This document shows, one piece after another, positions 26,101 through 33,959 of a stretch of DNA of 57,109 nucleotides (within the stretch, counting starts at the first letter, position 1; the number at the start of each line of letters is the position of its first letter). A program made the translations under genes and the position numbers. The notes under the pieces were generated by a model. That model saw only the letters and a program-made list of their open reading frames with translations, searched no databases and was not told where the DNA came from. Source of the DNA: Myxococcales bacterium (GTDB lineage Bacteria; Myxococcota_A; Polyangia; Fen-1088); NCBI GenBank assembly GCA_003142855.1, contig PLNW01000120.1, positions 1 through 57,109 on the forward strand, written 5' to 3'.

Positions 26101-26712
26101 GCTACCCACGACACCTGCCGCCGACAGGCGCTTCCACACGATGTCGCCATACTCCTTGGCCTCGCGGCGCACCTCCTCGAAGATGGCGTCCACATTGACG
26201 AACTCGAACTGCGCCTTGCCCCGGCGTTTCAGGGCGGCGTTGAACGCCTCGTAGATCGCGCGGTCCAGCCCGGTGTTCTTCCCGCGCACGGAAAGCATGT
26301 GGATGCGCACGACCAGCAGGCCGGCCCTGCCCAGCCACGCCTCATGGTCGACAGCTTCGCGTCCCTTGCTCAATTGAGCGACTCCGTGGGCTTGAAAGAG
26401 CGGACGGAATTTCTTCCACGCTGGCTGGGCGCCCTCCAGCAGAAGGGAAAGCATGGTCAGAAAGTGCGACTTGCCGCTGCCGAAGCTGCCGTGGATGAAG
26501 CGCCCATATTCCTCACCCCGGTCGAAGACCTGTTTCACATCGTCCAGGATGGCTGGCAGCTCCCTCTCAATTATGGGCGTGATGACGTAGTCATCCACCA
26601 GTTGCCGGACCTCATCCGAGCCGGGCTCGGCCTCGCGCAGCTTCACCACGAAGCCCATGGCCCGGATGTCTTGCGGCTTCGGCAGATCGAAGACGTCGGT
26701 GATGGTGGTCAT
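23149..26712 (-). CDS. pglY: BREX type 2 large P-loop ATPase PglY (BrxC homologue)
   Basis: 1187 residues beginning MTTITDVFDLPKPQDIRAMGF, the usual BrxC/PglY opening. Walker A HGSFGSGKSHF is at 74-84 and Walker B GIVLMIDEFLLWLAEK near 265, then FAFVARQRNLQEFFPD. Extended helical regions follow to a C-terminus rich in Lys/Glu. The ATG shares ATGA with the preceding DUF4276 gene. PglY is an ATPase of the BREX complex, probably organising PglX and PglZ on DNA. Normally it follows pglX directly; here an ATPase/DUF4276 pair separates them. Confidence 0.92.
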   Translation of the reverse strand: MTTITDVFDLPKPQDIRAMGFVVKLREAEPGSDEVRQLVDDYVITPIIERELPAILDDVKQVFDRGEEYGRFIHGSFGSGKSHFLTMLSLLLEGAQPAWKKFRPLFQAHGVAQLSKGREAVDHEAWLGRAGLLVVRIHMLSVRGKNTGLDRAIYEAFNAALKRRGKAQFEFVNVDAIFEEVRREAKEYGDIVWKRLSAAGVVGSREDFETLAGGSAQKRERLAREWLKYKGRDVADAGIDPHWSEGLKRMAEHAKTQGFGGIVLMIDEFLLWLAEKSGQEFVQEINNLNVIVDHNTGQRPVPIFAFVARQRNLQEFFPDLVDESKIHEHLDHHAKRFEVTKLQDVELRHIVKGRVLRAKDPGAVKEAVASLAKRHEKVLPALLAGGDIEYLRDVYPFHPALIEMLVDVTSLMQRERSALRLLYELLVLYYPNLPLGEFLPVGSAFAAIFPESGVEASKKVEVMQDIHHQYYSRLLPAMQKIAEERAAEFNAERRRALDQLVKTVLLAEVSPRLKQGGLTIERLVQLNSVDVEGETVRSQVRVAQTDLLALSQLVPDLQIAGEGKTAIVRYVLGRVSLGEVLGRARSKVEGSVPKRFEIFWQALKQALDLGGTRGFEEGGTNEGDWELVWRGTRRRGRIKLGNVREMSNEDFEPPEGAFKVLIDYPWDDPGHSVDEDRQRAANVRKKKGLLHTVCWLPRHMTPAELGVLTELAAVRHLLSQPGQEDLLETLGPQDRGKILDQAGVREKTLVGQLEELLNEVYVHHGEFCALISDVDSSRPHPTLSENLEHVAALLMDRRYPQHPSFLAEPKKPDLEMLLVWMVQAGETNVSVGYDDATGKVLRTIGQPLELVNLGQTKASLRLDSRYIKDVLQRADQDSVAWTPIADHLRETYGFQPLVTDLFLCFLCQRDHRALREIDGEPVEVRIGMTPTARLRLQRGKLVGAAEWHRLRDLGNQLFNVARPTANRSLQGQDRFAIALKQSGEGKRTVLQGLHERLVHLGVTAGDRLKEVATANTRLAALGQATADSYKVLTELLAVWPDDASDPMRSVVQQGESIREILGDLNEHARANLNAGTQHSVFGVEVREHLGVLDGRLAAAQAEQPLTKEWIGDWNKKSQELIKKLIEQPVTPPPAPTPSSPRAVLCKARVNTGDAKAVSGFLTQVQEAIAKEGTGSINLKLIREEDGE

Positions 26713-27389
26713 GGCTGCCCTCCCAGGGCTTCCAGTTTTGCAATCCAAGCGTCAAAGCGTGGGCATTTTGACCTCAACGCCGCGATCCCGGTTTCCGCCA
26801 CAACCAATGGGCCGTGAAAAGTCTTTCGATAGCTAACGATGTGTTCTTCGAGCCGCTTTGAAGGTGCGGTGTCTTCACCATCGTTGATGTCCTCAGGCGA
26901 GGACTGAGCGATCATAGTTCGAATCTCTTCCAGTCCGGCGAGGTCGTCCTTGTCCTGCAGCAAACCGGCCAATGCTGGCAGACCGGCAAGCACGAGCGCC
27001 TCAAATTCATGTCGCTGCAAGTAGGGCACCAAACGCCAATCGTCGACGGCTGCTGCCATGGTTTCCTCCAGGCGTGTCGCACGCCGAGATGTGTCTCTGT
27101 CGGAGGCGTGCTCGCACAACCCGGGGAAGTCCTTCGGCAATCCGTAGAGATCGAACATCGTGGTGAAACGGACGTCGCCGCCATGCTGTTCCGTCGTCAG
27201 GCGTTTCAAGTCGCAGTACCACTTGCCCCACCTACGCCCGCCGCCGCGCCGTTTTCGCCCAAAAGCGTCGCGACTCGTCTCGACGACACTCACCCTGACC
27301 TCGATACGCCGTCTCCACAGGTGAGGGACGAGGACACTCTTAACGAACTCCTCCTCGGTCTGACCTTCCACCAGCACATACAGTCGCAT
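26709..27389 (-). CDS. DUF4276 family protein (Toprim-like nuclease candidate)
   Basis: 226 residues. The start RLYVLVEGQTEEEFVKSVLVPHLW is the DUF4276 signature, with the conserved Glu of the VEGxTE turn as in Toprim/OLD-type metal sites. The middle has FTTMFDLYGLPKDFPG, carrying an acidic DxYGLP motif, and a downstream QRHEFEALVLA. Its ATG overlaps the TAA of the AAA ATPase gene (TAATG), so the two are translated as a pair, inserted between pglX and pglY. ATPase plus Toprim-like pairs such as OLD and PARIS abort infection when phage counter-defence is sensed. A comparable role for this pair is inferred. Confidence 0.82.
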   Translation of the reverse strand: MRLYVLVEGQTEEEFVKSVLVPHLWRRRIEVRVSVVETSRDAFGRKRRGGGRRWGKWYCDLKRLTTEQHGGDVRFTTMFDLYGLPKDFPGLCEHASDRDTSRRATRLEETMAAAVDDWRLVPYLQRHEFEALVLAGLPALAGLLQDKDDLAGLEEIRTMIAQSSPEDINDGEDTAPSKRLEEHIVSYRKTFHGPLVVAETGIAALRSKCPRFDAWIAKLEALGGQP

Positions 27390-28501
27390 TACGGACGGCC
27401 CCCGAGCACGTTCTTGTCGTAGAGCTCCGACAGAGAGTACTCCTCCAGCCAGCTCGCAAGCTGCACCTCATCTAGTCTCCGAAAGTTCGTAGCGGAGTTC
27501 ATACGCTCTGCCACGACCACATCCCTCGGCTCGAAGTAGTCCAACAACACAGGCGACTGCGTCGAAACGATGACCTGACGGCGCGCGGCCACACTTGAGA
27601 TCAGGCCGCAGAGAACCCCCAAGGCAGCGGGGTGCAGCCCGAGTTCCGGTTCGTCTATACAAGAAACCAGGGGCAGGCTCGATCCAGGCTGCCCCAATGC
27701 AGCCACCAACGCCAGCGCCCGGAGCGTGCCGTCCGAAAGGTGTGCCGGTCCGAACAGCGCACCTTGGTCGTCCACCCACTCGAGCTTGGTTCCCTGGCGA
27801 TCCTCGATCGGCGTCAACTTCGCGATGAACGGGGCAACACGGCGGAAGGTGGCCTCGATGAGGCGCCAGGCGGCCCGCGATCCCTCGTCACTCGATTCCT
27901 GCAATCCCAAGAGAAACACCGGCAGATTGCTGCCGTCCGAGCGCAGATAGTCGCCGCTGGTATCGGCGAAGGGGCGCGTTCGCAGAGGGGAACGCCGAGA
28001 TGTGTCGTGGAAGTGATAGAAGTTGATCTGTCTCAGCAGCCACCGCACCGTCTTGGCAGTCGTGTCCGATTCGGATGCCTCCCGCAGTTTCGATTCACGA
28101 TGTCCGACTCCGAGCTCCTTCCATTTCCACTGTTGCTCCGCTGTTCTGCGAAATGCAGCCCTCTCGGACAGGAATATGAGGCTCTCATCAGATCCGTAGC
28201 CGAGCCGAGCCTCGTAGGCGTTTTCCCCGCTGTGGGTCACGAACTCGAGAGCCACATCGATGGCCGCCGTTTTCTGAGGTCCGTAGTGCATCAGATAGCT
28301 AGCCCCGCCACGCTCGCTGACGAAGAGCTGCAGCGACTCGAAGGCCAGCATCCGGACCATCTCCAGTGCCCAGAGCAGGTTGGATTTGCCAGCACCATTG
28401 GGCCCGATCAGGACGGTTACGGGCCCGGGGTCCAGGGAGACGTCGCGCAATGAGCGAAAGCCCTTGACGCGAATCTTGTTGAGCTTGGGTTCGGTCGTCA
28501 T
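27389..28501 (-). CDS. AAA15/21-type ATPase, partner of DUF4276
   Basis: 370 residues. It has an N-terminal RVKGFRSLRDVSLDPGPVTVLIG followed by Walker A GPNGAGKSNLL, an ABC-like signature region HLSDGTLRALALVAAL, Walker B plus D-loop CIDEPELGLHP and switch QVIVSTQSPVLLDYF. This is the SMC/RecF-like AAA15/21 architecture without a fused Toprim domain; that activity is presumably supplied by the following DUF4276 protein. ATGA overlap with pglX places it in the BREX operon. It is comparable in organisation to AriA of PARIS or split OLD systems, though I cannot assign it to PARIS because the partner is DUF4276, not DUF4435. Confidence 0.85.
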   Translation of the reverse strand: MTTEPKLNKIRVKGFRSLRDVSLDPGPVTVLIGPNGAGKSNLLWALEMVRMLAFESLQLFVSERGGASYLMHYGPQKTAAIDVALEFVTHSGENAYEARLGYGSDESLIFLSERAAFRRTAEQQWKWKELGVGHRESKLREASESDTTAKTVRWLLRQINFYHFHDTSRRSPLRTRPFADTSGDYLRSDGSNLPVFLLGLQESSDEGSRAAWRLIEATFRRVAPFIAKLTPIEDRQGTKLEWVDDQGALFGPAHLSDGTLRALALVAALGQPGSSLPLVSCIDEPELGLHPAALGVLCGLISSVAARRQVIVSTQSPVLLDYFEPRDVVVAERMNSATNFRRLDEVQLASWLEEYSLSELYDKNVLGGRP

Positions 28502-31500
28502 TCTTCGTTCTCCTCGCGCTCGCCGTCCCCATCATGGACTGCGGGTGCGCGTTTGGCTTTTCCGGTCCGCGTGTTCGGCGGCGGGAAGCGCTTGCGCCAA
28601 TCTTCGATCAGTTCTGGGCTGGGGCCCTTGGGGCCGACCAGGCCTTGCAATTCGGCCTTCAGGCGTGCGGCTGCTGCGGCGTCCTCTCGAGCCACGTCGG
28701 GCAGCAGGCGCCAGGCGCTGTCGAGAAGACCGATGCGATCTGCCAGGGGTACGTCGGCGTCTTCCAATTCCTCGTCAATGGCCAGAATAGCCCGCAGGCG
28801 CTGTAGAGGCGTCCAGCCTGCCCAGCCGTACAGGGTCTCGGCGCCTGCGCGACCGGGGATCTCGGTGAATGCAATGAATCGCTCTTTGGGAACGTCGAGC
28901 TTGCCGCGCAGTTGCCAGTATTCGGTCTTGAGGAAATCGCCTGTGCCGTAGCTGGGTGGCACCTCGGGGGTAACCTTCTCACCGGCGTCTTCCCGGCACT
29001 GATCTTCCCACGTGCGTTCCCATGCTTCGCGTTTCACCAGTCCAGCCGGCTTGTAGATGTGAAAGCGATGGTTCGGCACCATGTCGTTGAACAGCGCCTC
29101 GGCCACAAGCTGCGAGAGACTGAAATCGCGCCGCCCCGCGAGCAATTCGCAGACGGCCAGTACATGGGGATCGTCCTGGAGCGACGCGACCATCTGTTCG
29201 AGCGAGAACGTGGCCTTGCGTTCCTTCGCAGCGACCTCGACCTGGTCGGCAAGCCATGCCTGCATGGCCTCCCTCTCCTCTGCATCGTAGTCGGGGCAGT
29301 ACCAGCGCCGTTTGAAGTTGGCGTTCTCGATCAGGGCCAGGGCGGGAACGCTGCGAATGCGCTGGCGACGTGCATCGATCCGGGCGCGAAGTGCGGGCGC
29401 CGCTTCTGGCGGGAGTTCGGTCAGCGGCTGCCAGCGATGGCGCTCGAACCAGACCGTGGGTTGTTCCCCTGGGTTTCGCCCCTCGGCCAATTCGGCGCGA
29501 ATCTCAGCGTCGCGGGTCGCGAAATTCAGGCACCACGGTAACCAGGTCGGCGGAATGGGTACGACCTTGTCGGGCTCAACGATCTCGGGCGTCTCATCAA
29601 GACCGTAGAGGCCGTAGGCGAGCCAGTCGAGTTCTTCCTGGAGGCCCACCATGAGGAAGAGGTCATCTCGGTCGCGTGTTCGCCGCTCTGCCAAACGCCG
29701 GCCCAGCGCTGCCGTACTCGTCCAGCCTGCTTTGTCCTCCAAGAGCGCGGAAACGGAATGCGCGGCGCGCGCTCGTGCAACCTTGTCCAGGGCCGCAGCA
29801 TAGGGCCGCGCCTTCTCGGCGTGCTCGACAATCGGAAAGAGCTTGATCTTGGTGGAATCGAATTCGAAGAACTGCTCCCAGTCAGTAGCTGTGATGCCCC
29901 CGCCTTGTCCTCGTAGACCTTTGTTGTGAAATACCTGCTTCATCCAGAAGCACGCGGTTGACGAGTTGAGCAGGCCGAGCAGGGCGAGGTGCTCGTCCTC
30001 CGTCGCGCCAGCCGGCAACTTGATGACCGGCGCGCTCTGTTTGAACACCTTGCCGCCTCGGTCGAGAACGAAGTGGTTGTGGGTCGCGACGAAGGCGAAC
30101 GCGATGGAGAGGGGCGTGCGAAAACGGCCGCGCTGAAAGCGGCTCCACTCCCACCAGGTGAGGCCAATCTCGCGGTGATTGCCATTCGGTTCCCGACGCA
30201 ACCACAGCATCGTTCGATACGGCCAGAGGAAGCGATGAACTTCGGGAGCCTCAGTGTCGGAAACGGGTTCGAGATCGGCATTGTATGGAAACAGCGTCGT
30301 GTTGGGTTCGACGATAGTCCAATCGCGGACTCGATCACCTTCGACGGTGATCGCGATGTTGCCATCCGCTATCCCTGCCCGACCGAGAGCGTCTCGCGGC
30401 GCGAAGTAGATCTCATCAGCCCGAGTCATGCATACGAACCCTATTTCGGCTGCGATATCGGCGAGTCTGGCTGTCGCCTGTCGCTCCATTTCTTCCTTCA
30501 GTTCCGCCGCCCCGCCCCCGCCCAGGCTCCAGGGGTGCTTGCCCAGCGTCGCACGCGGCAGTGCCGCCACGCTCACGTACTCGTTTTCGAACCCGACGGT
30601 ATCCCAGCCCTCGGCGATGCTCGACCAAACCCGACCGTGAGCCGGATCCTCTGGAGTGCCGCTCTCGCCACGCTTGCCCATCACGGCGCGAACGCGGTCA
30701 CCAACCGGAGCGCGCTTTCGACCAAAGAGGAGCACGGTCGGTGTGCCGTGAAACGGAATGTAGGCTTGCGAGGTGTCGACAACCAGTGTGAGGTCCAGCC
30801 CGGCCAGTACATTTTCGATGAGCGGCTTGCCAAACTCCCGCTTCATGAAGTTGTTGCTGGTGATGATGCCGACGAAACCGTCATTCTCAGCAAGCTGAAA
30901 GCAACGCTCAGCGAAGGGAGACGCCAGTGAATACTCGCGGTAGGCGGAGACATAGCGCTGCGATTTGCCAACCTTCTCGCGGTGGTATTGCTTGCGGGCG
31001 GCATCCTTTTCCGTGATGTACGGCGGATTCGCGACCACTGCGTGGAACTTCTTCGCGAACACCTTTCTCAGCGCAGCCCGCACATCCGCCCGGGTGAGCG
31101 TGGCTCGCGGCCGTTCTTCAGTCTTTTCGAAGAGGTTGGTCTGCAACGGTTTCTTCACCTCATCGCGCTCGACCTGCTCCAGCCCATCAGCCCAGTAGAC
31201 ATGCGGATGGAAGTGCGCGGCCTCGGCCAGGCTGGACTTGCCTGCCAGCTCTGCCGCAGTCATCACGAGCCGCGCCCGCGCCAGGCCGCAGGCGTAGTCA
31301 TTAAGATCGATGCCCACCACGCGATCAAGCGCGTGCGTGACCACCTGCTCGCGCTCCCAGTCCTGGTGCTTGGCCGCTGTGGCTGCGACAATTCGTTTGA
31401 GGCCATCGATCAGGAAGTGGCCTGACCCGCAGGCCGGGTCCAGCAGCCGAACCTCATCAGCCCCGAATGTCTCAATGGCAGGTGTCAGGGTTCGGTCCAG

Positions 31501-32100
31501 GATGAACCCGCGTACGAAGTCGGGCGTCTGGCAGAGGGCGAAGCGATCCTTCACGACTGGATCGAGCTCCTGGTACAAATCGCCCATCAGCTCGCCCTCG
31601 AAGTGCTCGTCGGCAAAGCTCCATTGTGCGCCAGTGTCCGCGTCGCGATTCCGCCAGAAGGCGATGAGGGCGCGTGACAGCTCGTCCGAGGGCAGCGCGA
31701 CCTCGGCGGGCTGCGGGCTGAAGAGCTCGGGCAGACCACCCCGGGGACTGGCCAGGTCGCGGTACACCCAACGCAGGAACGCCGTCTCGCCCAGGTGCGG
31801 GGCCAGGCGCTCGAAAAGCTGCTGCGCCTCGGGATCCAGCAGACGCCCGGGTGAAAGCAGGCCCCGGTCCTCCAGCACGCGCAGGTAGACCGACTTCAGA
31901 ACCCACAATACGGCAGCCCGGCGCGAGAGCAGGTCGGTCCAGACGTCGAAATCCTCTGCCACCTGCTCGTCAGCGTGAAGCTGCTGCGCCCGCTCGCGCG
32001 TGGCCCCGGGCGCACGCATCTTGCCGCGCAGGTCAGCCGCGATCTTGGCCACCTGGTCGCGCAAGGCGGCCGTCAGTCGGGCTCGCTCAGTCGGCTTCAT
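28498..32100 (-). CDS. pglX: BREX type 2 adenine-specific DNA methyltransferase PglX
   Basis: 1200 residues from an ATG at 32100 (ATGA overlap with the AlbA_2 gene); the open frame further upstream is a shadow. Motif I DPACGSGHFL is at 221-230, VVGIDLNDYACGLAR follows, and catalytic NPPY at 358-361 is followed by ITSNNFMKREFG. The second half holds target-recognition-like and helical regions (TWWEWSRFQRGRF, LLGLLNSSTACFWMKQVFHNKG). The C-terminus is Lys/Glu-rich. PglX methylates adenine at the BREX site on host DNA and is needed for exclusion of unmodified phage. Size and motif order are those of type 2 PglX. Confidence 0.93.
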   Translation of the reverse strand: MKPTERARLTAALRDQVAKIAADLRGKMRAPGATRERAQQLHADEQVAEDFDVWTDLLSRRAAVLWVLKSVYLRVLEDRGLLSPGRLLDPEAQQLFERLAPHLGETAFLRWVYRDLASPRGGLPELFSPQPAEVALPSDELSRALIAFWRNRDADTGAQWSFADEHFEGELMGDLYQELDPVVKDRFALCQTPDFVRGFILDRTLTPAIETFGADEVRLLDPACGSGHFLIDGLKRIVAATAAKHQDWEREQVVTHALDRVVGIDLNDYACGLARARLVMTAAELAGKSSLAEAAHFHPHVYWADGLEQVERDEVKKPLQTNLFEKTEERPRATLTRADVRAALRKVFAKKFHAVVANPPYITEKDAARKQYHREKVGKSQRYVSAYREYSLASPFAERCFQLAENDGFVGIITSNNFMKREFGKPLIENVLAGLDLTLVVDTSQAYIPFHGTPTVLLFGRKRAPVGDRVRAVMGKRGESGTPEDPAHGRVWSSIAEGWDTVGFENEYVSVAALPRATLGKHPWSLGGGGAAELKEEMERQATARLADIAAEIGFVCMTRADEIYFAPRDALGRAGIADGNIAITVEGDRVRDWTIVEPNTTLFPYNADLEPVSDTEAPEVHRFLWPYRTMLWLRREPNGNHREIGLTWWEWSRFQRGRFRTPLSIAFAFVATHNHFVLDRGGKVFKQSAPVIKLPAGATEDEHLALLGLLNSSTACFWMKQVFHNKGLRGQGGGITATDWEQFFEFDSTKIKLFPIVEHAEKARPYAAALDKVARARAAHSVSALLEDKAGWTSTAALGRRLAERRTRDRDDLFLMVGLQEELDWLAYGLYGLDETPEIVEPDKVVPIPPTWLPWCLNFATRDAEIRAELAEGRNPGEQPTVWFERHRWQPLTELPPEAAPALRARIDARRQRIRSVPALALIENANFKRRWYCPDYDAEEREAMQAWLADQVEVAAKERKATFSLEQMVASLQDDPHVLAVCELLAGRRDFSLSQLVAEALFNDMVPNHRFHIYKPAGLVKREAWERTWEDQCREDAGEKVTPEVPPSYGTGDFLKTEYWQLRGKLDVPKERFIAFTEIPGRAGAETLYGWAGWTPLQRLRAILAIDEELEDADVPLADRIGLLDSAWRLLPDVAREDAAAAARLKAELQGLVGPKGPSPELIEDWRKRFPPPNTRTGKAKRAPAVHDGDGEREENEE

Positions 32101-33959
32101 GGTTCTTTCTTCGCTGTGCGATAGGCCTGGAGGGGATGGCGCGGGCTGTCCGGATAGAGCCGCACGAGATCCCCGCGTGCTACCAACGGAGGCAGATAGT
32201 GCTTTCGCACCGTTGGCTCGGCTCGTCCAATGGCGGCTGCGATCTCCGCCACCGTGCGCCACTCACCGAGGCAATAGGCTAGGACCGCGTCGCCCTGATG
32301 GCCGATGGGCGCCCATCCCCGCGCCTCCCCTGAGGCTTCGGAACTCTGCCCGGAGGTTTGTCCCAAGCTTTGCCCTATGGTTTGCCCTATGGTTTGCCCT
32401 ATGGCTCGCCCGGCACTTTCCTCGGAGGTTTCCTCGGAGCTTCCATCGGTGCCAGCCTGGCGGGCTTGGGCAGGGAGCAACAAGGTATAGGTCTTGGTTC
32501 GCGACGGCCCCGAGGACGCGAGCAGCTTCTTGCGCAGCAGTTCCTGCAACTTCAGGGTGACGTCGCGCGTGTGGGCGTCGGTCAAGGTGGCCAAGCGGGC
32601 GTGGGTGATCCAGCCTTCGGCGTGGGCAGTCACCAGGGCGAGGCGGCCCAGCTCGTTCTGGGCGTCGAACTGCCCTCCCAACTGCTGGCGCAAGGCCACG
32701 ATGGAGGCTTCGGGCAGCAGGCTGAGCTGGCGTAGGCGCAGATGGGACTCGGAATGCTCGACGTCTTCGGTCAGGGCTGGGGGCTGCCAGTGCTGGTGGG
32801 CCCATGCCTGCCGGATGGCCGGACCGCCCGAGCCCTCGTGCTCGCCGAGCTGGATCAAGCCAAAGAGGTGCTGCAAGACGGGGTTGCGACACTCGCTGAT
32901 GCCGCCCTTCCACACCTGTTGCGGGGAGATGAGCAGCAGGCCCGGGTTGATGAACTCGTACCCCGAAAGGTCGCGGAGCGCGCGAACACCCGACCGCCCC
33001 TCGTAGTCGGCGTGGATGATGGCGTTCACCAGTGCCTCGCGCACTGCCTTGTGGGCAGGGGTCTCGTCGCGCCGAAACTGCCCAGCATCGAGTGCGAACG
33101 GAACCTTCAGGCCCTGGTACAGCTTGCCGATGACACGGCTGTAGAACTGGAAGGCATTCGCGTTCCACGTGCCGTCGCAGGCGATGCGGTCCACCCAGCG
33201 CTCCCCGCTCGACGGATCCGGCGGCAGCTCGCGGTAGCTCAGGTGCCAGTGCGGGAACCGCTCGCGCAGGGCCCGTTCGCGCCCGAGCATCAGGAGACCG
33301 CCCAGGGTCAGGCCCTCGATGCCGTGAACCCGGTCGCGGGCGATCACGCTGGCTTGGCGAAGGAAGCCTGCGTCGTCCTCGCTAACGAAGGGGTGATCGG
33401 GCCGCTTGGCGGCGAAGACGTTCCGGTAGGCGCGAACGCTTTCCGGATCGAGATCGGCTTCGCCAAAGCCTTCCAGCACTGAGCCGTCTCGCTCCGGCAG
33501 AGCGTCCGCCAGCATCCGTCGCGCGACATCGCGGTCGGCCAGGCGGTCGCCCTCGTGCACGCGCAGATAGGTTCCGCGCTCCCACGAACCGTTGAGAAAA
33601 ACCGGGCGCTGGCCGCGTGGGGCTTTGGGGACCCGGACCACGAGCAAAACGTGCCCATCGACTGGTTCGCGAGTCACGCCCTGGCGCGACAGGATGTTGG
33701 CGCTGACCTTCTGCGGGTTCTGCAGGTTGTTCCAAAGGTCGCGTTCGACCTTGTCGATGTCGGGAATGCCGCGAAGATCGAACGATCCGTCGGCGCGTTC
33801 TTTGGCGCCGAGGACAATCATTCCACCCTCGGTGTTCGCCATGGCGCTGTAGGTTTCCCAGAAGGATTCCGGCAGCTCGCCCTGGCTATTGCGCCCAAGC
33901 GCGAGTTTCGCCTCGAGATCCCAGCCCTCGTGGAGCGCCTCGAACTCCTCGCGGGTCAT
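32097..33959 (-). CDS. Schlafen/AlbA_2-domain protein with GHKL-like and winged-helix regions, inside BREX
   Basis: 620 residues. It opens with the AlbA_2 pattern (EEFEALHEGWDLEAKLALGRN, ESFWETYSAMANTEGGMIVLGA, ERDLWNNLQNPQKVS). The middle has an ATPase-like block (HKAVREALVNAIIHADYEG, FINPGLLL) as in HATPase_c_4 transcriptional regulators. Two winged-helix segments follow, separated by a GQT/GQS-rich linker, the last being GEWRTVAEIAAAIGRAEPTVRKHYL. ATGA overlaps join it to pglW and pglX. Related Schlafen AlbA_2 proteins are found in or beside phage-defence loci; it may regulate the operon or act on nucleic acid. The specific activity is unknown. Confidence 0.85.
   Translation of the reverse strand: MTREEFEALHEGWDLEAKLALGRNSQGELPESFWETYSAMANTEGGMIVLGAKERADGSFDLRGIPDIDKVERDLWNNLQNPQKVSANILSRQGVTREPVDGHVLLVVRVPKAPRGQRPVFLNGSWERGTYLRVHEGDRLADRDVARRMLADALPERDGSVLEGFGEADLDPESVRAYRNVFAAKRPDHPFVSEDDAGFLRQASVIARDRVHGIEGLTLGGLLMLGRERALRERFPHWHLSYRELPPDPSSGERWVDRIACDGTWNANAFQFYSRVIGKLYQGLKVPFALDAGQFRRDETPAHKAVREALVNAIIHADYEGRSGVRALRDLSGYEFINPGLLLISPQQVWKGGISECRNPVLQHLFGLIQLGEHEGSGGPAIRQAWAHQHWQPPALTEDVEHSESHLRLRQLSLLPEASIVALRQQLGGQFDAQNELGRLALVTAHAEGWITHARLATLTDAHTRDVTLKLQELLRKKLLASSGPSRTKTYTLLLPAQARQAGTDGSSEETSEESAGRAIGQTIGQTIGQSLGQTSGQSSEASGEARGWAPIGHQGDAVLAYCLGEWRTVAEIAAAIGRAEPTVRKHYLPPLVARGDLVRLYPDSPRHPLQAYRTAKKEP
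32369..32404. repeat. three perfect 12-bp tandem repeats in the AlbA_2 gene
   Basis: TTTGCCCTATGG occurs three times head to tail at 32369, 32381 and 32393. On the coding strand it specifies a Gly-Gln-Thr-Ile repeat within the linker of the AlbA_2 protein, with degenerate copies on both sides. The unit is a multiple of three, so copy-number change would alter linker length without frameshift. Confidence 0.85.

Noticed and set aside
25309..26817. 502-codon open frame on the plus strand opposite pglY
   Set aside because: Antisense shadow of the Walker-motif region of pglY; the His/Leu/Val composition mirrors the complementary codons.
26709..28501. Direct assignment of the ATPase/DUF4276 pair as PARIS
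   Set aside because: PARIS uses a DUF4435 partner; the signature here is DUF4276, so only a functional analogy is supported.
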